Source of the DNA: Voacanga thouarsii
Lineage: Eukaryota; Streptophyta; Magnoliopsida; Gentianales; Apocynaceae
NCBI GenBank assembly: GCA_026120185.1
Contig: JANUWF010001491.1
Span: forward strand, 744,001 to 808,000
DNA: 64,000 bases
Reading direction: 5' to 3'
In this document: in pieces, positions 24,401-36,593 of the stretch
How the letters are laid out: every line of letters starts with the position of its first letter
Position numbering within the stretch: the stretch's first letter is position 1
Notes under the pieces: generated by a model
Database searches by the model: none
What the model was told of the DNA's origin: nothing
What the model saw: only the letters and a program-made list of their open reading frames with translations
Position numbers and translations under genes: made by a program

Positions 24401-25561
24401 TTTAGTCCAAGAAAAATTATCAAGAAAACACAAGTTTTTTCTCATTCAAAAGTTTCTTCATCACAGCAAAGATCATGTCTTCCTTTCAAACTTTAGATAC
24501 AACTCTTGTCATTCATACCATTTGAAAATAATTCAAACTTTGAAACATTAGATAAGACATCACACAACTCTTGAAGTCAAATTAGTCAAGTATATAGCTT
24601 AGTGTAAGAAAATTATTTCACTATTTAAGTAAAATTATAGACAATATGAATCACATAAGTCAAGCCATCTACCAACTCAAGCATTATAAATCCAAAAATT
24701 GCACAACTTAAGTTATGATGTGAGGAAAGCACTCCAAAAAATTTTTTCTCTCAAATTTTTTTAATGACTTAGGGAATTGATAACCTCAAGTGCATGAATT
24801 TCTCTTCACATACTGTATTAGCCCCCTTTTCAGTCATCACTCATCATTGTTTCCAATAATTTTTTCTTTCTATGCTCTTTCTTGCCTTTTTACCTTCGGA
24901 ATAACCTTAAGAGATTGCATCGAATTCACTTGCTATTTCTCCCCATATTGACCCCATTTTTAGCTAAAGGTCTTCAACAATCATCAATAAGAGCATTTTT
25001 TTTTTCTCAATTTACACAAACAATAGTGTTGTTTCTACTCATTGTTTTTTTTTTCCAACTCAAATCAAAAATTTTTCAGTATTCTCCTCAATCTTTCCTC
25101 TCAAGATCTTTTTATCAACTCACATTTTTCATCATAACTCAAAGCTAGCAAAATTTAAAATCGTAATACAAGAGTTAGCCAGTAAACTTTTCCCATATTC
25201 ATCATATCTTCTATATTTCAACTAGATAAGTCAAATAACATTCAAACACCAATGCATAAACAAGATTAATCAAAATTCTCAAGTCTTGACAAATATCTTA
25301 TCCAATAAAACCAATTTCATCAAACTCCACCTAATGAATGACAAAACTCATATCCAAGGAAGAAAAAGAATTACAACATTGCTTAATAATGAAACTAATA
25401 ACTCTTTGAAAAGTTATCATAACATATTTCACCAAATGATATGGAAAAAATTTTCAACCTTATTCTCCCCCCCCCTCCGTACAGCCAAGAAGACCAAGAT
25501 GAATAAAGAAGAAGAATATAGTGAAGAAGATACTTTCATTATATTGTCGTGCCACCATGTT
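24401..25561 (-). mobile_element. 3' noncoding region of the Athila/Tat-type element
   Basis: Sequence between integrase and 3' LTR, without a recognisable protein. Open frames on the plus strand (about 90-100 codons at 24882 and 25286) are low-complexity Phe/Ser/Leu translations of T-rich DNA. It continues at 27016 beyond the Copia solo LTR. No envelope-like gene was seen. Confidence 0.6.
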
Positions 25562-25566
25562 CGAAG

Positions 25567-27015
25567 TGTTGGGGATATACCCTAGAGTCAATTTGTACTT
25601 ATACAATTGTCATTATGTTTTATATAATAATATGAGGCTTTCCTTTCCATGAATAGTGAGTTTTGTTTTGTTGGTCATCAAGTACGTGACTTGATAGTAA
25701 AACCCTACAATGAATACAATGACTATTCTAAAACTGTCCCTGATCAATTATTATTATTGGAATAATAATAAATTAAGATTAGTATGTTTGTGACTTGATG
25801 GCTATGTTTTACTGGCTATGGATATTTGTGATATCGAGTCAAGACATAAATAAATGTTAGAGAACATTGTATTGGACATGACCCACTGTGAGAGTACTTC
25901 ATGGAATATATCATAAGTACTTTCTAGCCATAATAATATTGAAAGTCCTTCGACCTAAATTCATCATAGTTTCCTACTTGATAAATTCTATATTTTGACA
26001 TTGTCTAAAGTTGTCTTTAACCAGATAATAAATTAGACTACTGTTGGATATAGAATAAATCAAGGAAAGGAATATGATTGATTGTGAAGGAATTTGTCCC
26101 TCTCAGTTATGGGAGAGATATCCATGGGCCCCTTGATAAGTTAGACTGTTAAAAATGCATGGTCGTGCTCAAATATATCAATCTAAGATATTGATATCAT
26201 TTGTTTGAACAGTCTACTATGAAATCAAGAAATAATTGATTAAGCTTAATAAGGATGACATGCTCCGTGCCTTATGCTTAATCTGGATATCGTGTGACAA
26301 AAGGACTAAATATAAAATTATGGTTTGGTTCAAATAGATCACCGATCTTCATTTAACCTGGATAGTTATAATGTTTTGCTAGAAACCGCGTATAACGTGT
26401 GGGCCATTTAAATATGATTTAGGTACACTGCCAGTGTTAAATGAACCTATAGGGTCACACAATAAGCGAACTTGTTAGGTTATTTTTCTAGTGACCAGGT
26501 TCGATGAATCTGGATGATATCCAGATTATAAGAATCTGACTCGGTAAATTAATTAGTTAAATTACCGAGATAATGGCAGAATCTTATCATATCAGTTTTA
26601 ATTTAATTTAAATTTAAATTAGAATATGATAAGATATTATTAGGGTTGGACTCTAAGAGGTTCGGGGGTTTTTTTAAGAAAACCCTAGCCGTCTTTTCAA
26701 GAGTCTAATTTTTCGGTTGAGAACATTCGTGCCATTCTCTACCAGAAAAGAAAAAAAACCCTCTCAAACCCTAGGTGCTAGCACTCCCCGGGTATCGAGT
26801 GAGTTCGCGGTGTGTATCCAATAGAGGACGTTCGCATACTGCAGCGTCTGGTGATTATTCGGGTTGAATGGACAACAGCGCAACCAGAATCGAAGGATTT
26901 CGATTACAGCAACCAGAGGTAATTCTTAAACCTTAAATCATCTTAATCATTTACTTGGGTCCTCCGGAGGGATTCGTGGATGTTTTTCGCGTTTAGGAGT
27001 CCACGAATTCTAACA
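25567..27015 (+). mobile_element. Copia solo LTR, TSD CGAAG
   Basis: Starts TGTTGGGGATATACCCTAGA and ends TCTAACA, with CGAAG on both sides (25562-25566 and 27016-27020). 1449 bp, no internal region. Nearly identical to 39247-40696, so both derive from recent activity of one family. The stretch 26640-26700 (gttcgggggttttttt, aaaccctagccg) and the end hairpin tcgtgga...tccacga are shared by all three copies. Confidence 0.93.
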
Positions 27016-27173
27016 CGAAGCCACCTCAAGGAATGGTCATTACAAGAGTACCTACTAAAAGAAAAGAAACAAAGCAAAGAAGAAAAAAAACATAAATCTA
27101 GAAAACGAAATAGACAAGAAAATAAAAGAAAAGAAGAGATAAAGCAAACAAAAGACAAATGAGCAAAGGCGGA

Positions 27174-27976
27174 TCATGGCTCATCAAATGTAACGTCAAG
27201 ATACTCTAAAGTACCTAATTCTTCCCCCAAATATGATTTTAATTGACTTCTATTGACTTTAACAATTCTGTTAGTTGGGTGAGAAACCTCAATAACTCTA
27301 AATGGACAAACTTGATATATCTCATACGACCCCGACCATCGAGATTTTAACTTACCTGGGAAAAGTCGAAGCCTAGAATTAAAGACTAACACCTTATCTC
27401 CTTTTTGAAACTCGTGGGGAGAACGAATATGCCTATCATGCCATCATTTTATCTTATTTTTGTAAATCCTTAAATTATGGTAGGCATCGTTGTGCCACTC
27501 ATCCAACTCATTTACTTGAAGCATTCTTTCTTTTCCTGCAAAATGAAGGTCAAAATTGACAAGCTCTATTGCCCAATGAGCCCTATGTTCAACTTCAACT
27601 GGTACATAACATGATTTCCCATACACTAAGCGATAGGAAGTTGTACCAATGGGAATTTTAAAAGCAGTCCTATAAGCCAAAGAGTATCATCTAGCTTCAA
27701 AATCCAATCCTTTCATGTATAATTAACCACTTTTTCCAATATTCTTTTTAATTCTCTATTGACTACCTCAACTTGGCCACTAGTTTGCAGATGATAGGGA
27801 GTAGTAACCTTATGAGTAACCCCTAAATGTTTGAGAACTTTATCTAGTAAGGTATTACAAAAGTGGGTTCTCCTATCACTAATCAGCACCTTAGGTACTC
27901 CAAATCGGGTGAGAAGTTTTTTTAGAAATTTTACAACAACCCGTGTATCATTAGTAGGCAAGGCTTGCGCCTCAAC
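27174..27976 (-). pseudogene. Athila/Tat-type integrase, C-terminal part
   Basis: Minus-strand frames give EAQALPTNDTRVVVKFLKK, FGVPKVLISDRRTHFCN (integrase core; the usual SDGG/SDRG aspartate is retained), TPYHLQTSGQVEVVNREL (the catalytic Glu is present), then the linker AYRTAFKIPIGTTSYRLVYG and the C-terminal FNSRLRLFPGKLKSRWSG. Stops between about 27681 and 27712, and near 27440, break the frame. It follows on directly from 31234 after removal of the solo LTR at 27977-31233. Confidence 0.85.
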
Positions 27977-30331
27977 TGTAACACCCCACGCCCTAGGTAC
28001 CTAGATAGGGCAGGATGTCGCCCCGTCTAAAAGACTAGGGGTCTTTATAATGAAGTACAAAATAAAACAAAATTGCTAAATAAAATTAAAGGAATAACTC
28101 CATTACATCCGGAAGCAAAACTTATACAAGTCTGGAACTCAAAACTAGCAAACGTCTCTTGAAATAAACTTAAAAACACAACTAAATAAATAAACTAGAG
28201 CTCAACTCTAGCTTCGCCCCGCTCAATGTAAGTAATCCCTTGAAATCATGATATAAAATGTGTGAGATTGACATCTTAGTAAGTCCCGTATGTGCAAATG
28301 TCAATTATAACTATTTTGTGTATGCAGGTTTATCAAAATTACAAAAATCATGTTTACAAGCCAATTTCACCAATAATAGTTATACAAATGAGTCTTGCTC
28401 AATAAATCCAAAATAGTTCATAGTAAATCACTGTTTCATCACATTTATAATTCATTAAGTAGGGATTAGCAAATGATTTAACAATATAGTAATACAATCC
28501 ATATCATAGTTACCACCATGATAGCTTCCTAATGTATTCTTTCAACAATGGGCAGTGGGGGCACCACCCACTAGGTGAGATAATCCTCCATCTCTACACC
28601 CAACACTCCGGTTGTCCAACCCGAGTCAACAATGTCCACATAGACCAATATGCTAGCGCAAACCGACCTGACTAAGTAGTACTGTCGCCTCTCCAAGTGG
28701 AGTTTATCTTTTGGAGGTGGTCACCTGCTAAAAGACTCACTCTTACTCTTCGAAACTAGTACTACTAGCCTACCCTCGCTGAATACTCAACGTTCCCTGG
28801 ATAAGGACATAATCATTTTTCCTTTTCCGAAAGTCTTGATTAATTTGATTGCAAAATGTGATTTTTCATAATAGCGTTTTCAAATCGTTTGACAATGGTT
28901 TAAGAAATCATTTTCGAAGTTGAACAATTAAAATTTAGCAAATTTATTTTGAAAATAAAATATCCATGTTTCCAATCCAAATCTTACAACAATCCAGTAT
29001 AACTCATCATTTTCAGCCAAAGCTTGATCCTTGTGTTAAAACATCATATTGACATTAATTCCAAATAACATCGTAAAAATTGCTTGCAAACAAGTATTAT
29101 TTATCAAAACAGTTTTGCAGAGACTTACTTGAATATACTTAACAATCAACTACAGTAATATTTGCCCCTTACTTCAAATCTCTTCATTATCTAAAATCAA
29201 TGATTCTCTAATTAGAATCCAAATATTAACCCTCTATCATCATGCATCATGAATCCCTATGATCATATTACTCATCCAATTCATCCATGGCATCTAGATA
29301 GATTAATTCATCAAATCATCTCTATAGCTTCCCATGATCATGCATCTCATTATTATGCATGCTTAAAATCAAATCAACTCATCTAGGCCATGACCTCCAA
29401 TATTTGCCCACCCTTAATCTCATATAATGAACATATTTGCTTTAAAATATCTCATCTTTAATCACCACGCAATAAATCTAGGTCATCATAGCATTATTTA
29501 ACCATGTTCAAAGTCATACATGCCTAGTTCATTCCATTGCTCTTTCAAACTCATCAATCTAGTCTATTTATGCTTTTCGTGCTAACTCCATGCATAATAA
29601 TACCACCATAAAATCAACCTTATGCAAGACAAAAGGGATTAAGACCAAAAATACCTCTTGGCGAGATACCCTAAGAGCAAAGGTGATGTCTTTGGTGGTT
29701 GCTTGAATTTGCTTTGGAATGAAGAGTTGATTGGTGGCTCTTGGACCTTTATTCAGAAATTTCCAACAATAGGGGAGAAGAATCAGCCCCTTGATGATCG
29801 AGATTTAGGAGAAAAGAAGAAAATTAATGGAATACAAGTTGAAAGGGGTTGAAGGATTACTCACCTTTAGTTTAGTTTTTAATTTTGGAGAGGATTGGAG
29901 ATTGCAATGGACGCAAGCCTTAGAGAGAGAGTGGCGGCTGGAATTTCCAGATTTAGCGAGTGTTTAGGGTTTGTTTGAGGGCTGGTTGATGAAGGAGATA
30001 GGTTAGGGTTGGATGTTTTAGGGTTTGGAAGAGGTGGTTCTTGTTTTAGGCTCTTGATCACAAGAAGGAAAGGTGACAGCTTTTGGTCTCCTTGGTTTGG
30101 ACGAAATTGTGTAAGGTTTTGGGAGGTTTTTGGTAATTGTTTCTAGTTGTTATGGTGGCTGAAAGTAAGAGGGAAAAGAGAAGGAAAGATGCTGATTTTT
30201 TGGCTACTCTTGGACGAGATTAGGAGGGGAAAGATTAGGGTTTTGTGTAGCTATTTTTGCTGGACTACTAGAGGGTTTTTTGTGCAGGCTTTAGGCTGAA
30301 AATTTCATGAGGAGAGAGAGAGAGAGAGAGA

Positions 30332-30362
<31 letters not shown>

Positions 30363-31233
30363 CAATGACGAAATTCTGGAGGCAATGGAGCTAAAATTCT
30401 GGTATTCTTTTGGCTAAATTTAAGTCCTAATTCGTTAGAGTTTTCTTAGTTAACCCTAGCTAGATTTCGGAGTGTTTTAGGTATGTTATTCTTCCCTATG
30501 TGGCGGCTGATTATAAGGGAATTTTCCAGAAACCCTAGAAAGGATTTAGGTCATTTATTTAGGGAATAGTTTAATTAATTTCCTATATTAATTTGAGTAA
30601 TCTTAAATAATTTTTAAGCAGTTATTTGATAAGAAAATTTCTGGTTTCCTAATTCTTGTAACTACTGAATTTTTCCCTTCCTTTTTCCCCCTTCAAAATT
30701 TCGAAACCCTTGGCTTAATCCAAGGGACAAACATCTCATTTAATTCCAGCCCTTGGCCTTCTATTTTCTAAAAAAAAAAGATTATGATAGGATATTAGGA
30801 ACAAAATTTTAATTTACCAATTTCATAAAATAATTTTCAAGATAAAGCACACCCCCAATTTTTAGGGAATTGGTCTCCAAAATCTTAAGGATTTCAGCCA
30901 AGGTTAGGGAAAATTAGGGTAGAAGGAAAATAAAAGGAATGAAAGAATTTGAGATAGCTAGGATTCGAACTCAAGCCCACCAAAGAACACACACCAAGCT
31001 CTATCCACTAAACCACATTGATTCTTAACAAGTATTCTCCTAATAAATTTCCTTCAATAAAATAAAACTCAACTACCTCAAATACTACAACCACCTTAAA
31101 CCGAAATTAATTCATGCAACAAAAAATTGACATTTTCATGAAAATACTCCAAATAATCAAATGTAATGTAACTCAATATGATATGCATGACTTTTCTCTA
31201 TTTACTAAAGGCGGTCTAACATAGGGTATTACA
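27977..31233 (-). mobile_element. Solo LTR, gypsy (Tekay/Del-like), TSD TCAAC
   Basis: On the plus strand it runs from TGTAACACCC to GGTATTACA and is flanked by TCAAC (27972-27976 and 31234-31238). 3257 bp, same family as 8019-11420 (shared gatgtcgccccgtc and aggggtcttta). Sense is minus. It sits inside the integrase gene of the host element between codons for SKWV and EAQAL, without loss of host bases. It contains a compound GA/GT microsatellite at 30311-30360. Confidence 0.92.
30311..30360. repeat. Compound (GA)n(GT)n microsatellite
   Basis: About twelve GA units run straight into about thirteen GT units inside the solo LTR at 27977-31233. Confidence 0.9.
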
Positions 31234-31546
31234 TCAACCCACTTTGATACATATTCAACCGCAACCAAAATGTATTTGTTGCCCAAAAAATTAGGAAAAA
31301 GATCCATGAAATCAATTCCTCAACAATAAAAAATTTCACAAGCTTGAAAATTTTGTAATGGCATCTCATTAGATTTAGGATGTTACATGTACGTTGACAC
31401 CTATCACGACTTTGAACAAACCTGTGAGCGTTCTTGAAGAGTGTAGGCCAATAAAAACCGGACTCAAGTACCTTTCTAGTGGTGTTGTTAGCTTGGAAGT
31501 GGCCTCCCGCGGGTCCTTCATGACAATATTTCAAGATATTGATACT
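31234..31546 (-). pseudogene. Athila/Tat-type integrase, N-terminal part
   Basis: Minus-strand: GPAGGHFQANNTTRKVLES with FYWPTLFKNAHRFVQSRDRC, the HHCC zinc-finger region, then a stretch with a stop near 31330, and [15 protein letters not shown] at the edge of the solo LTR. This last piece is the start of the catalytic core. One stop and a displaced frame indicate it is inactive. Confidence 0.85.
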
Positions 31547-32873
31547 TTACATGAAATCTACACACCTTCGAATGATTTGATTCGCACAACACCAAAATAA
31601 GTACGGATCTTCCCAAAAGTAATACTTTACCTCGGAGAAGAATTTCTTCTTTTGTTGGGCATTGAAGTAGTCCAGAAGAATTCCTACAACCAAGTAATTA
31701 GCAAAATCCGCATACCAAGGTAGTTGAAAAATCTCACCATCAACAAGCAAAAGTTGTTCATCCGGGAAGGTGTTATTGATGTCTCTCTTGGCCAATGACT
31801 CAAGGTTGGGATTTTCCAACCTAAACAAGTGATCCGCAGCCAAATTTTTCACTCCCTTTTTGTCCCTAATATCTAAATCAAATTCCTACAACAAAATAAC
31901 CCATCTTATCAATCTTAGTTTGGAATTATGCTTGTTTAGTATGTACTTAAGGGGCGAATGATCCGTATATACAATGACTTTGGACAAAACAAGGTAAGAA
32001 TAAATTTATCAAAAGCAAACACTATTGCAAGTAACTCTTTCTCCGTTGTGGTGTAGTTCTCTTGTGCCGCCGTAAGAGTTTTGCTTGCATAGTAAATTGG
32101 CTGAAAGTGCTTATTCCTCCTTTGTCCAAGCACTGCGTCCACTGCATAGTCACTTGTATCATACATTAGTTTAAAAGGAAGAGACTAATACGGTGCAATT
32201 AAAATAGGAGAATTAATCAGTTTTGTTTTAAGCACATTGAAAGCATTGAGATATTTTTCATCAAAATCAAAAATAGCATATTTTTCAAGCAAAGAAGTAA
32301 GGGTTTTAGAAATCATTGAGATCTCCAAGATAAACCTCCTATAAAAACCTGCATGCCTAAGAATGCTTCGAATTGCCTTCATGGAAGTTAGAAGAGGGAG
32401 TTTCTCAATCGTCTCAATTTTGGCTCTATCAATCTTATTACCTTTCCTTAAAATCTTATGTCCTAATACTATGCCTTCTTCCACCATGAAGTGGCATTTT
32501 TCCCAATTAAATATGAGGTTGGTCTCTTCACACCGTTGAAGGACCTTTTCCAAATTGGTCAAACACAAATTAAAAGAATCACCAAAAATAGAGAAATCAT
32601 TCATAAATACTTCCATGATATCTCCAACAAGTCCTTCAAAAATAGCCATCATACATCATTGGAATGTTCTGAGGCTATTGCAAAGACCAAAAGGTATACA
32701 TCGATATGTAAAAGTACCAAAAGGGCATGTAAAAGTCGTCTTCTCTTGATCTTCTGATGCTATAAGAATTTGAAAGTATCCGAAAAAACCATCTAAGAAG
32801 TAATAAAACTCATATCTGGCTAACCTTTCTAGTATTTGGTTAATGAAAGGGAGAGGAAAATGGTCATTCATAG
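31547..32873 (-). pseudogene. Athila/Tat-type reverse transcriptase and RNase H
   Basis: Order on the minus strand: NDHFPLPFINQILERLA, FYYFLDGFFGYFQI, TCPFGTFTYRCIPFGLCN (fingers and palm), then the catalytic block reading VFMNDFSIFG instead of the usual FMDDF, so the first of the two paired aspartates is Asn. YRRFI and a thumb follow, then RNase H with DYAVDAVLGQRRNK, PIYYASKTLTAAQENYTTTEKELLAIVFA and [17 protein letters not shown] at about 32653 sits where relatives have an Arg codon, and a frame break occurs at about 31935-31980. The N-terminal part is at 34645-34946, beyond a solo LTR. Confidence 0.9.
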
Positions 32874-34644
32874 TGTTGGGTATCTCACGCATATCATATA
32901 TGGCGCAGCGGAAATATAAGAACGAGATTCCATCCTAAAAATCGCATACGTGTGGAAAACAAGACATAAAGAGAACAAAGGTAACAACTTTACCTTTCTT
33001 TTACCTTTCTTTGAGCGTTTGAAAAATAAAGTTTTTCCTTCTTCAAGTCGAGGCGCGATCCAACAATCCTCTTGATCAAAGTCCATGAGAGTTAAATGTC
33101 CAACCACTATAATCACAGTGTGTGATTATTTCTAACAGAAATCCACACAGAGAATTACTCTCAAGCACCAAGATGTTTCTATACTAGGAGAAACCAAGAT
33201 GGCGGCTAGGGTTTCTTTTATGAAGAATAACGAGAGAGAGAGAGAGAGAAGAGGGGAGGAGATTGTGTATCCCCAAGGGTTTTAGGAGTTATTTTCGTAT
33301 ATTACGCATATGCTAGGGTTTTGTGTGTATATCCTATATAACACGAAAATTCTCCTGAAAAATCCTCCATCTAAGAATTCTAAAAAAGTTAGAATTCCCA
33401 AATTGTAATTGGAAACATCAAGTTCTCACAATTACAATTTAGATTATAAATTATAACTAATTATAATATAGCTACAACAACTTCTCTTTCTCGCAATTAA
33501 CCCTACTATATTATCAAATAATATCTTGAGTATATAATCCTCTATTATGTGTGACATATTAGGTTTCCCAGTCAATTGGTAGCAAACACGAATTAATCCA
33601 AACGTCTTTGAGATTAATAATCCATAATTAATTAGAATTAATCATACTGATTCTAATCAGGATTGATTTATTAATTCATCAATTAATAAACCCATATTCT
33701 CATATCATAAGCAGTATCTAACAACACATCATGACCACCTAAGAGTCCAGGAAGTCAAGTGGCTTGACATAAACCCTTCAATAACAAACTACAGTGCAAG
33801 TAACCCCTTTCACCATACAATATCTCATTCTGTTTGAAGTACGGAATTAGTGCCAATTCCTTCCAAAATGTATATCAATTTTGGCCCGAATATAATAATA
33901 CTTGTACCAGGAATCCACTACACTAGATGTATATTAATTAGAACTGTTTCCAATACACAAACGCCCTTGGCCAAGGACTTCTCGAGTAGTAATTCCTACA
34001 AGTGACCATGAGATATTTGCTCGTACTATTAGGAGTGGTGAATCCTTTATTGACCATCTCAACTACTTTTGTTTACCTCACAATGTACCCAATATCCATC
34101 CCATAGGCGGCATTCGATCTGGCTCCAGAGATTAGAATCAAAACACAATACTCAGCAAACAAAGTACGTTGGAGATCTCAAGTCTAAGGATACTTGCACG
34201 TTTGCTATATTGAGATTATATCACTGGCACTAAATAGTTGTCCATGTGATTATCTCATAGCTAGGTCATCCAATGAACTTGTTCTATTAACAAGCATCCA
34301 CGTATTAACTTTGAGTATCTCAATACTCACGGATATGAGAACCATCATTTGATCAAATCAGGAAATTTAACACATGCTAGTCTTAACACATTAATGATGT
34401 CTTGTCTCATTAATACTACAACTAGGGACTATTTAAGTACCAACACTATACAGTGTAGTAGGAATCTCATATCATAATCTCTATCATGATTTCCTTAACA
34501 CAATATTGTACTAGGGACTTTATCTAACAATTATATTACACAAAAGTAAATCAAAGAAATTGTAAGATAAATAATGCCTTTTATTAAAATAAAATGTGTC
34601 ATATACAATGTACAAGTGATTGCCTCTACGGCATAACACTAACA
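32874..34644 (-). mobile_element. Copia solo LTR, TSD CATAG/CCTAG
   Basis: Minus-strand start TGTTAGTGTTATGCCGTAGA, end ACCCAACA. Flanks are catag (32869-32873) and cctag (34645-34649), one mismatch. 1771 bp without internal region. It splits the reverse transcriptase between the motifs RKLNEAT and NDHFPLP. A (GA)n run lies at about 33231-33250. Confidence 0.85.
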
Positions 34645-35195
34645 CCTAGTTGCCTCATTTAATTTTCTATAATCAATGCAAACCCTCCAACCAGTTACCA
34701 ATCTCATTGGGATCAACTCATTTTTTTCATTAGGGCTCACAGTTATTCCTCCTTTCTTTGGTGCCACTTGTGTTAGACTAACCTAAATATTATCAAAAAT
34801 AGGGAAAATGATGCCGGAATCTAAGAGTTTAATCACCTCACCTTTTACCACATATTTTGGGGTTGTACTATAGGTTTGGCTTCTTCTTCCAAAAAGATTT
34901 TATCAGTACAAAAGAAATGGCTAATTCCCTTAATATCCGTGATTTTTCATGCAATAACTCCCTTATATTTTTCCGATAGACTTACTAATTTGGTCTTTTG
35001 TTCATAAGTAAGGTCTTTGGCAATGATCACGGGTAATTTTTCACCTTTTTCCAAAAATGCATATTCTAAGTGCTCGGGGAGGTCTTTCAAATCCAATTCT
35101 GGTGGTTCCTCAATGGATGACTTCATCTTTCCCAAACGACCTTTTTCGATTTTCCCAAAATTTTCCAATCTATGACCCTCAATTAAGTCCTCCAC
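34645..35195 (-). pseudogene. Athila/Tat-type protease-RT linker and RT N-terminus
   Basis: Minus-strand: PPELDLKDLPEHLEYAFLE, LPVIIAKDLTYEQKTKL (pre-RT linker), then GITVSPNEKNELIP and GWRVCIDYRKLNEAT, the RT fingers. Stops near 34940 and 34780 break the frame. Continues at 32873 after removal of the solo LTR. Confidence 0.85.
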
Positions 35196-35237
35196 ATATG
35201 CAATAGATTGTTCCGTATAACCTTGGACAAATGATTC

Positions 35238-35855
35238 CTACACAAAGTTAAAGATAGAATCATCAAGAATATCAACCCTTAAATAAAAATCATCACAAGA
35301 ACTAGGATGTTGCATGCTTTTGTAAATTTTGATAATGACTTCTTCGTCCCCAACCATAAGTGTCAATTTTCCTCCATGAACATCAATTAAAGCTTTAGCA
35401 ATTACTAAAAAAAGTCGACCTAAGATCAAAGGAACTTTAGAATCTTCATCTATATCAAGAATTACAAAATCCACAATGGATATGAATTTATCCACTTTAA
35501 CCAAGACATCTTCAATTATTCCTCTAGGATATTTAATAGATAGATCCGCAAGTTGGATACTCATCCTAGTGGCCTTGGGTTCACCTAAACCTAGCTTTTT
35601 GAAAGTTTTATATGGTAAAAGATTAATACTAGCGCCTAAGTCAGCTAAAGCATTGCAAAATGTAAGAATACAAATTGGATCACTTTCTTTTCGTGGCATA
35701 GTCCGTGGGTCCTACAAGATAGCGAAACACTCTACATTTAAAACCATTGTAGATAATTCCTCTAACCTTTTTTTGTTCACAAACATGCTTTTGAGAAATT
35801 TGGCATATTTGGGCACGTGCATTACCGCTTCACTAAGTGGAATGTTTATGTGCAT
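35238..35855 (-). pseudogene. Athila/Tat-type aspartic protease
   Basis: The frame reads HVPKYAKFLKSMFVNKKRLE and, after a stop at about 35710, CNALADLGASINLLPYKTFK. The catalytic triplet is DLGAS, the form usual in this lineage, and VPLILGRLFL is the conserved flap-region block (usually LGRPFL). Upstream it is continuous with the gag C-terminus. Length and order are normal, so the break is mainly the single stop. Confidence 0.85.
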
Positions 35856-36270
35856 TTATTTGAAGATTTCCAAAAATTTATCAAATTGCGCATCCTTTCT
35901 TGTTTTGTGTGTGCGAGTGGGGTAAGGTATCGGTAGCTGAAAATCTGATTTTTTAGGTTGTTTTTTGAAAGGTTCAACAATAGGGGCTAGTTCCGGCCCA
36001 TCTTCTTTAGATGGTACCAGTTCCATGTTGGGATTGGGTAGCTCCTTACCACTCCTTAATGTAATGGCAGTTATATCATGTTGTGCTTTTACCCCTAATG
36101 GTGACTTTTTCACTAAATCCGTTAAAAATCAAATTTGTCCTTTCATATTTCTAACCATGCCCTCAAATTTTTCCAGTGTGTCATATATCTCAGAAAAACG
36201 CTTAGTTACATGGGTGGCAAATTTTTCCAACACCCCTTCTAAGGAAATGGAGTCGGATGGTTGAGATGTC
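35856..36270 (-). pseudogene. Athila/Tat-type gag C-terminal fragment
   Basis: Minus-strand frames give EKFATHVTKRFSEIYDTLE, then after a stop DITAITLRSGKELPNPN, the AITLRSGK block that marks the gag-protease junction in this lineage, followed by DAQFDKFLEIFK. The capsid and most of the nucleocapsid are missing: only 300 bp lie between this and the primer-binding site. Confidence 0.85.
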
Positions 36271-36567
36271 ATCCCGTGAATATGTTAGGATATCATCCCA
36301 AGCTCCAATTGGCCATCTTACCTATACAAAATAGCTGGTTAGCATCATATATACATATCATAGTATGGAATCAAGTTAATTAGTTAAGGTACATGTTCAC
36401 AAATTAAGTTACAAGGAATTACAGCATACAGAGACATTAAAGTACAAGTATACAAGAAAACAAAATATAGCATCTAGTCTTACAAGGAACTTATATACAT
36501 ATTCACATATAAACATATTAACATATTAACATGGTTAAATCAACAAAATCAAAACTTTCATGATATT
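36271..36567 (-). mobile_element. Leader of the Athila/Tat-type element
   Basis: Noncoding, with the short repeats acatattcacatataaacatattaacatattaac near 36495-36530. The capsid-coding part of gag expected here is absent. Confidence 0.5.
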
Positions 36568-36593
36568 GTTCCCCCGCAACGGCGCTAAAAACT
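36568..36593 (-). other. Primer-binding site of the Athila/Tat-type element
   Basis: On the minus strand: AGTTTTTAGCGCCGTTGCGG, then GGGAAC, directly after the LTR end GCATCA. It differs from the canonical TGGCGCCGTTGCC (tRNA-Asp-type, typical of Athila/Tat elements) at one position. Confidence 0.85.

Noticed and set aside
26640..26780. aaaccctag units that resemble plant telomere repeat
   Set aside because: Only isolated units, present at the same place in each copy of this Copia LTR; not an array.
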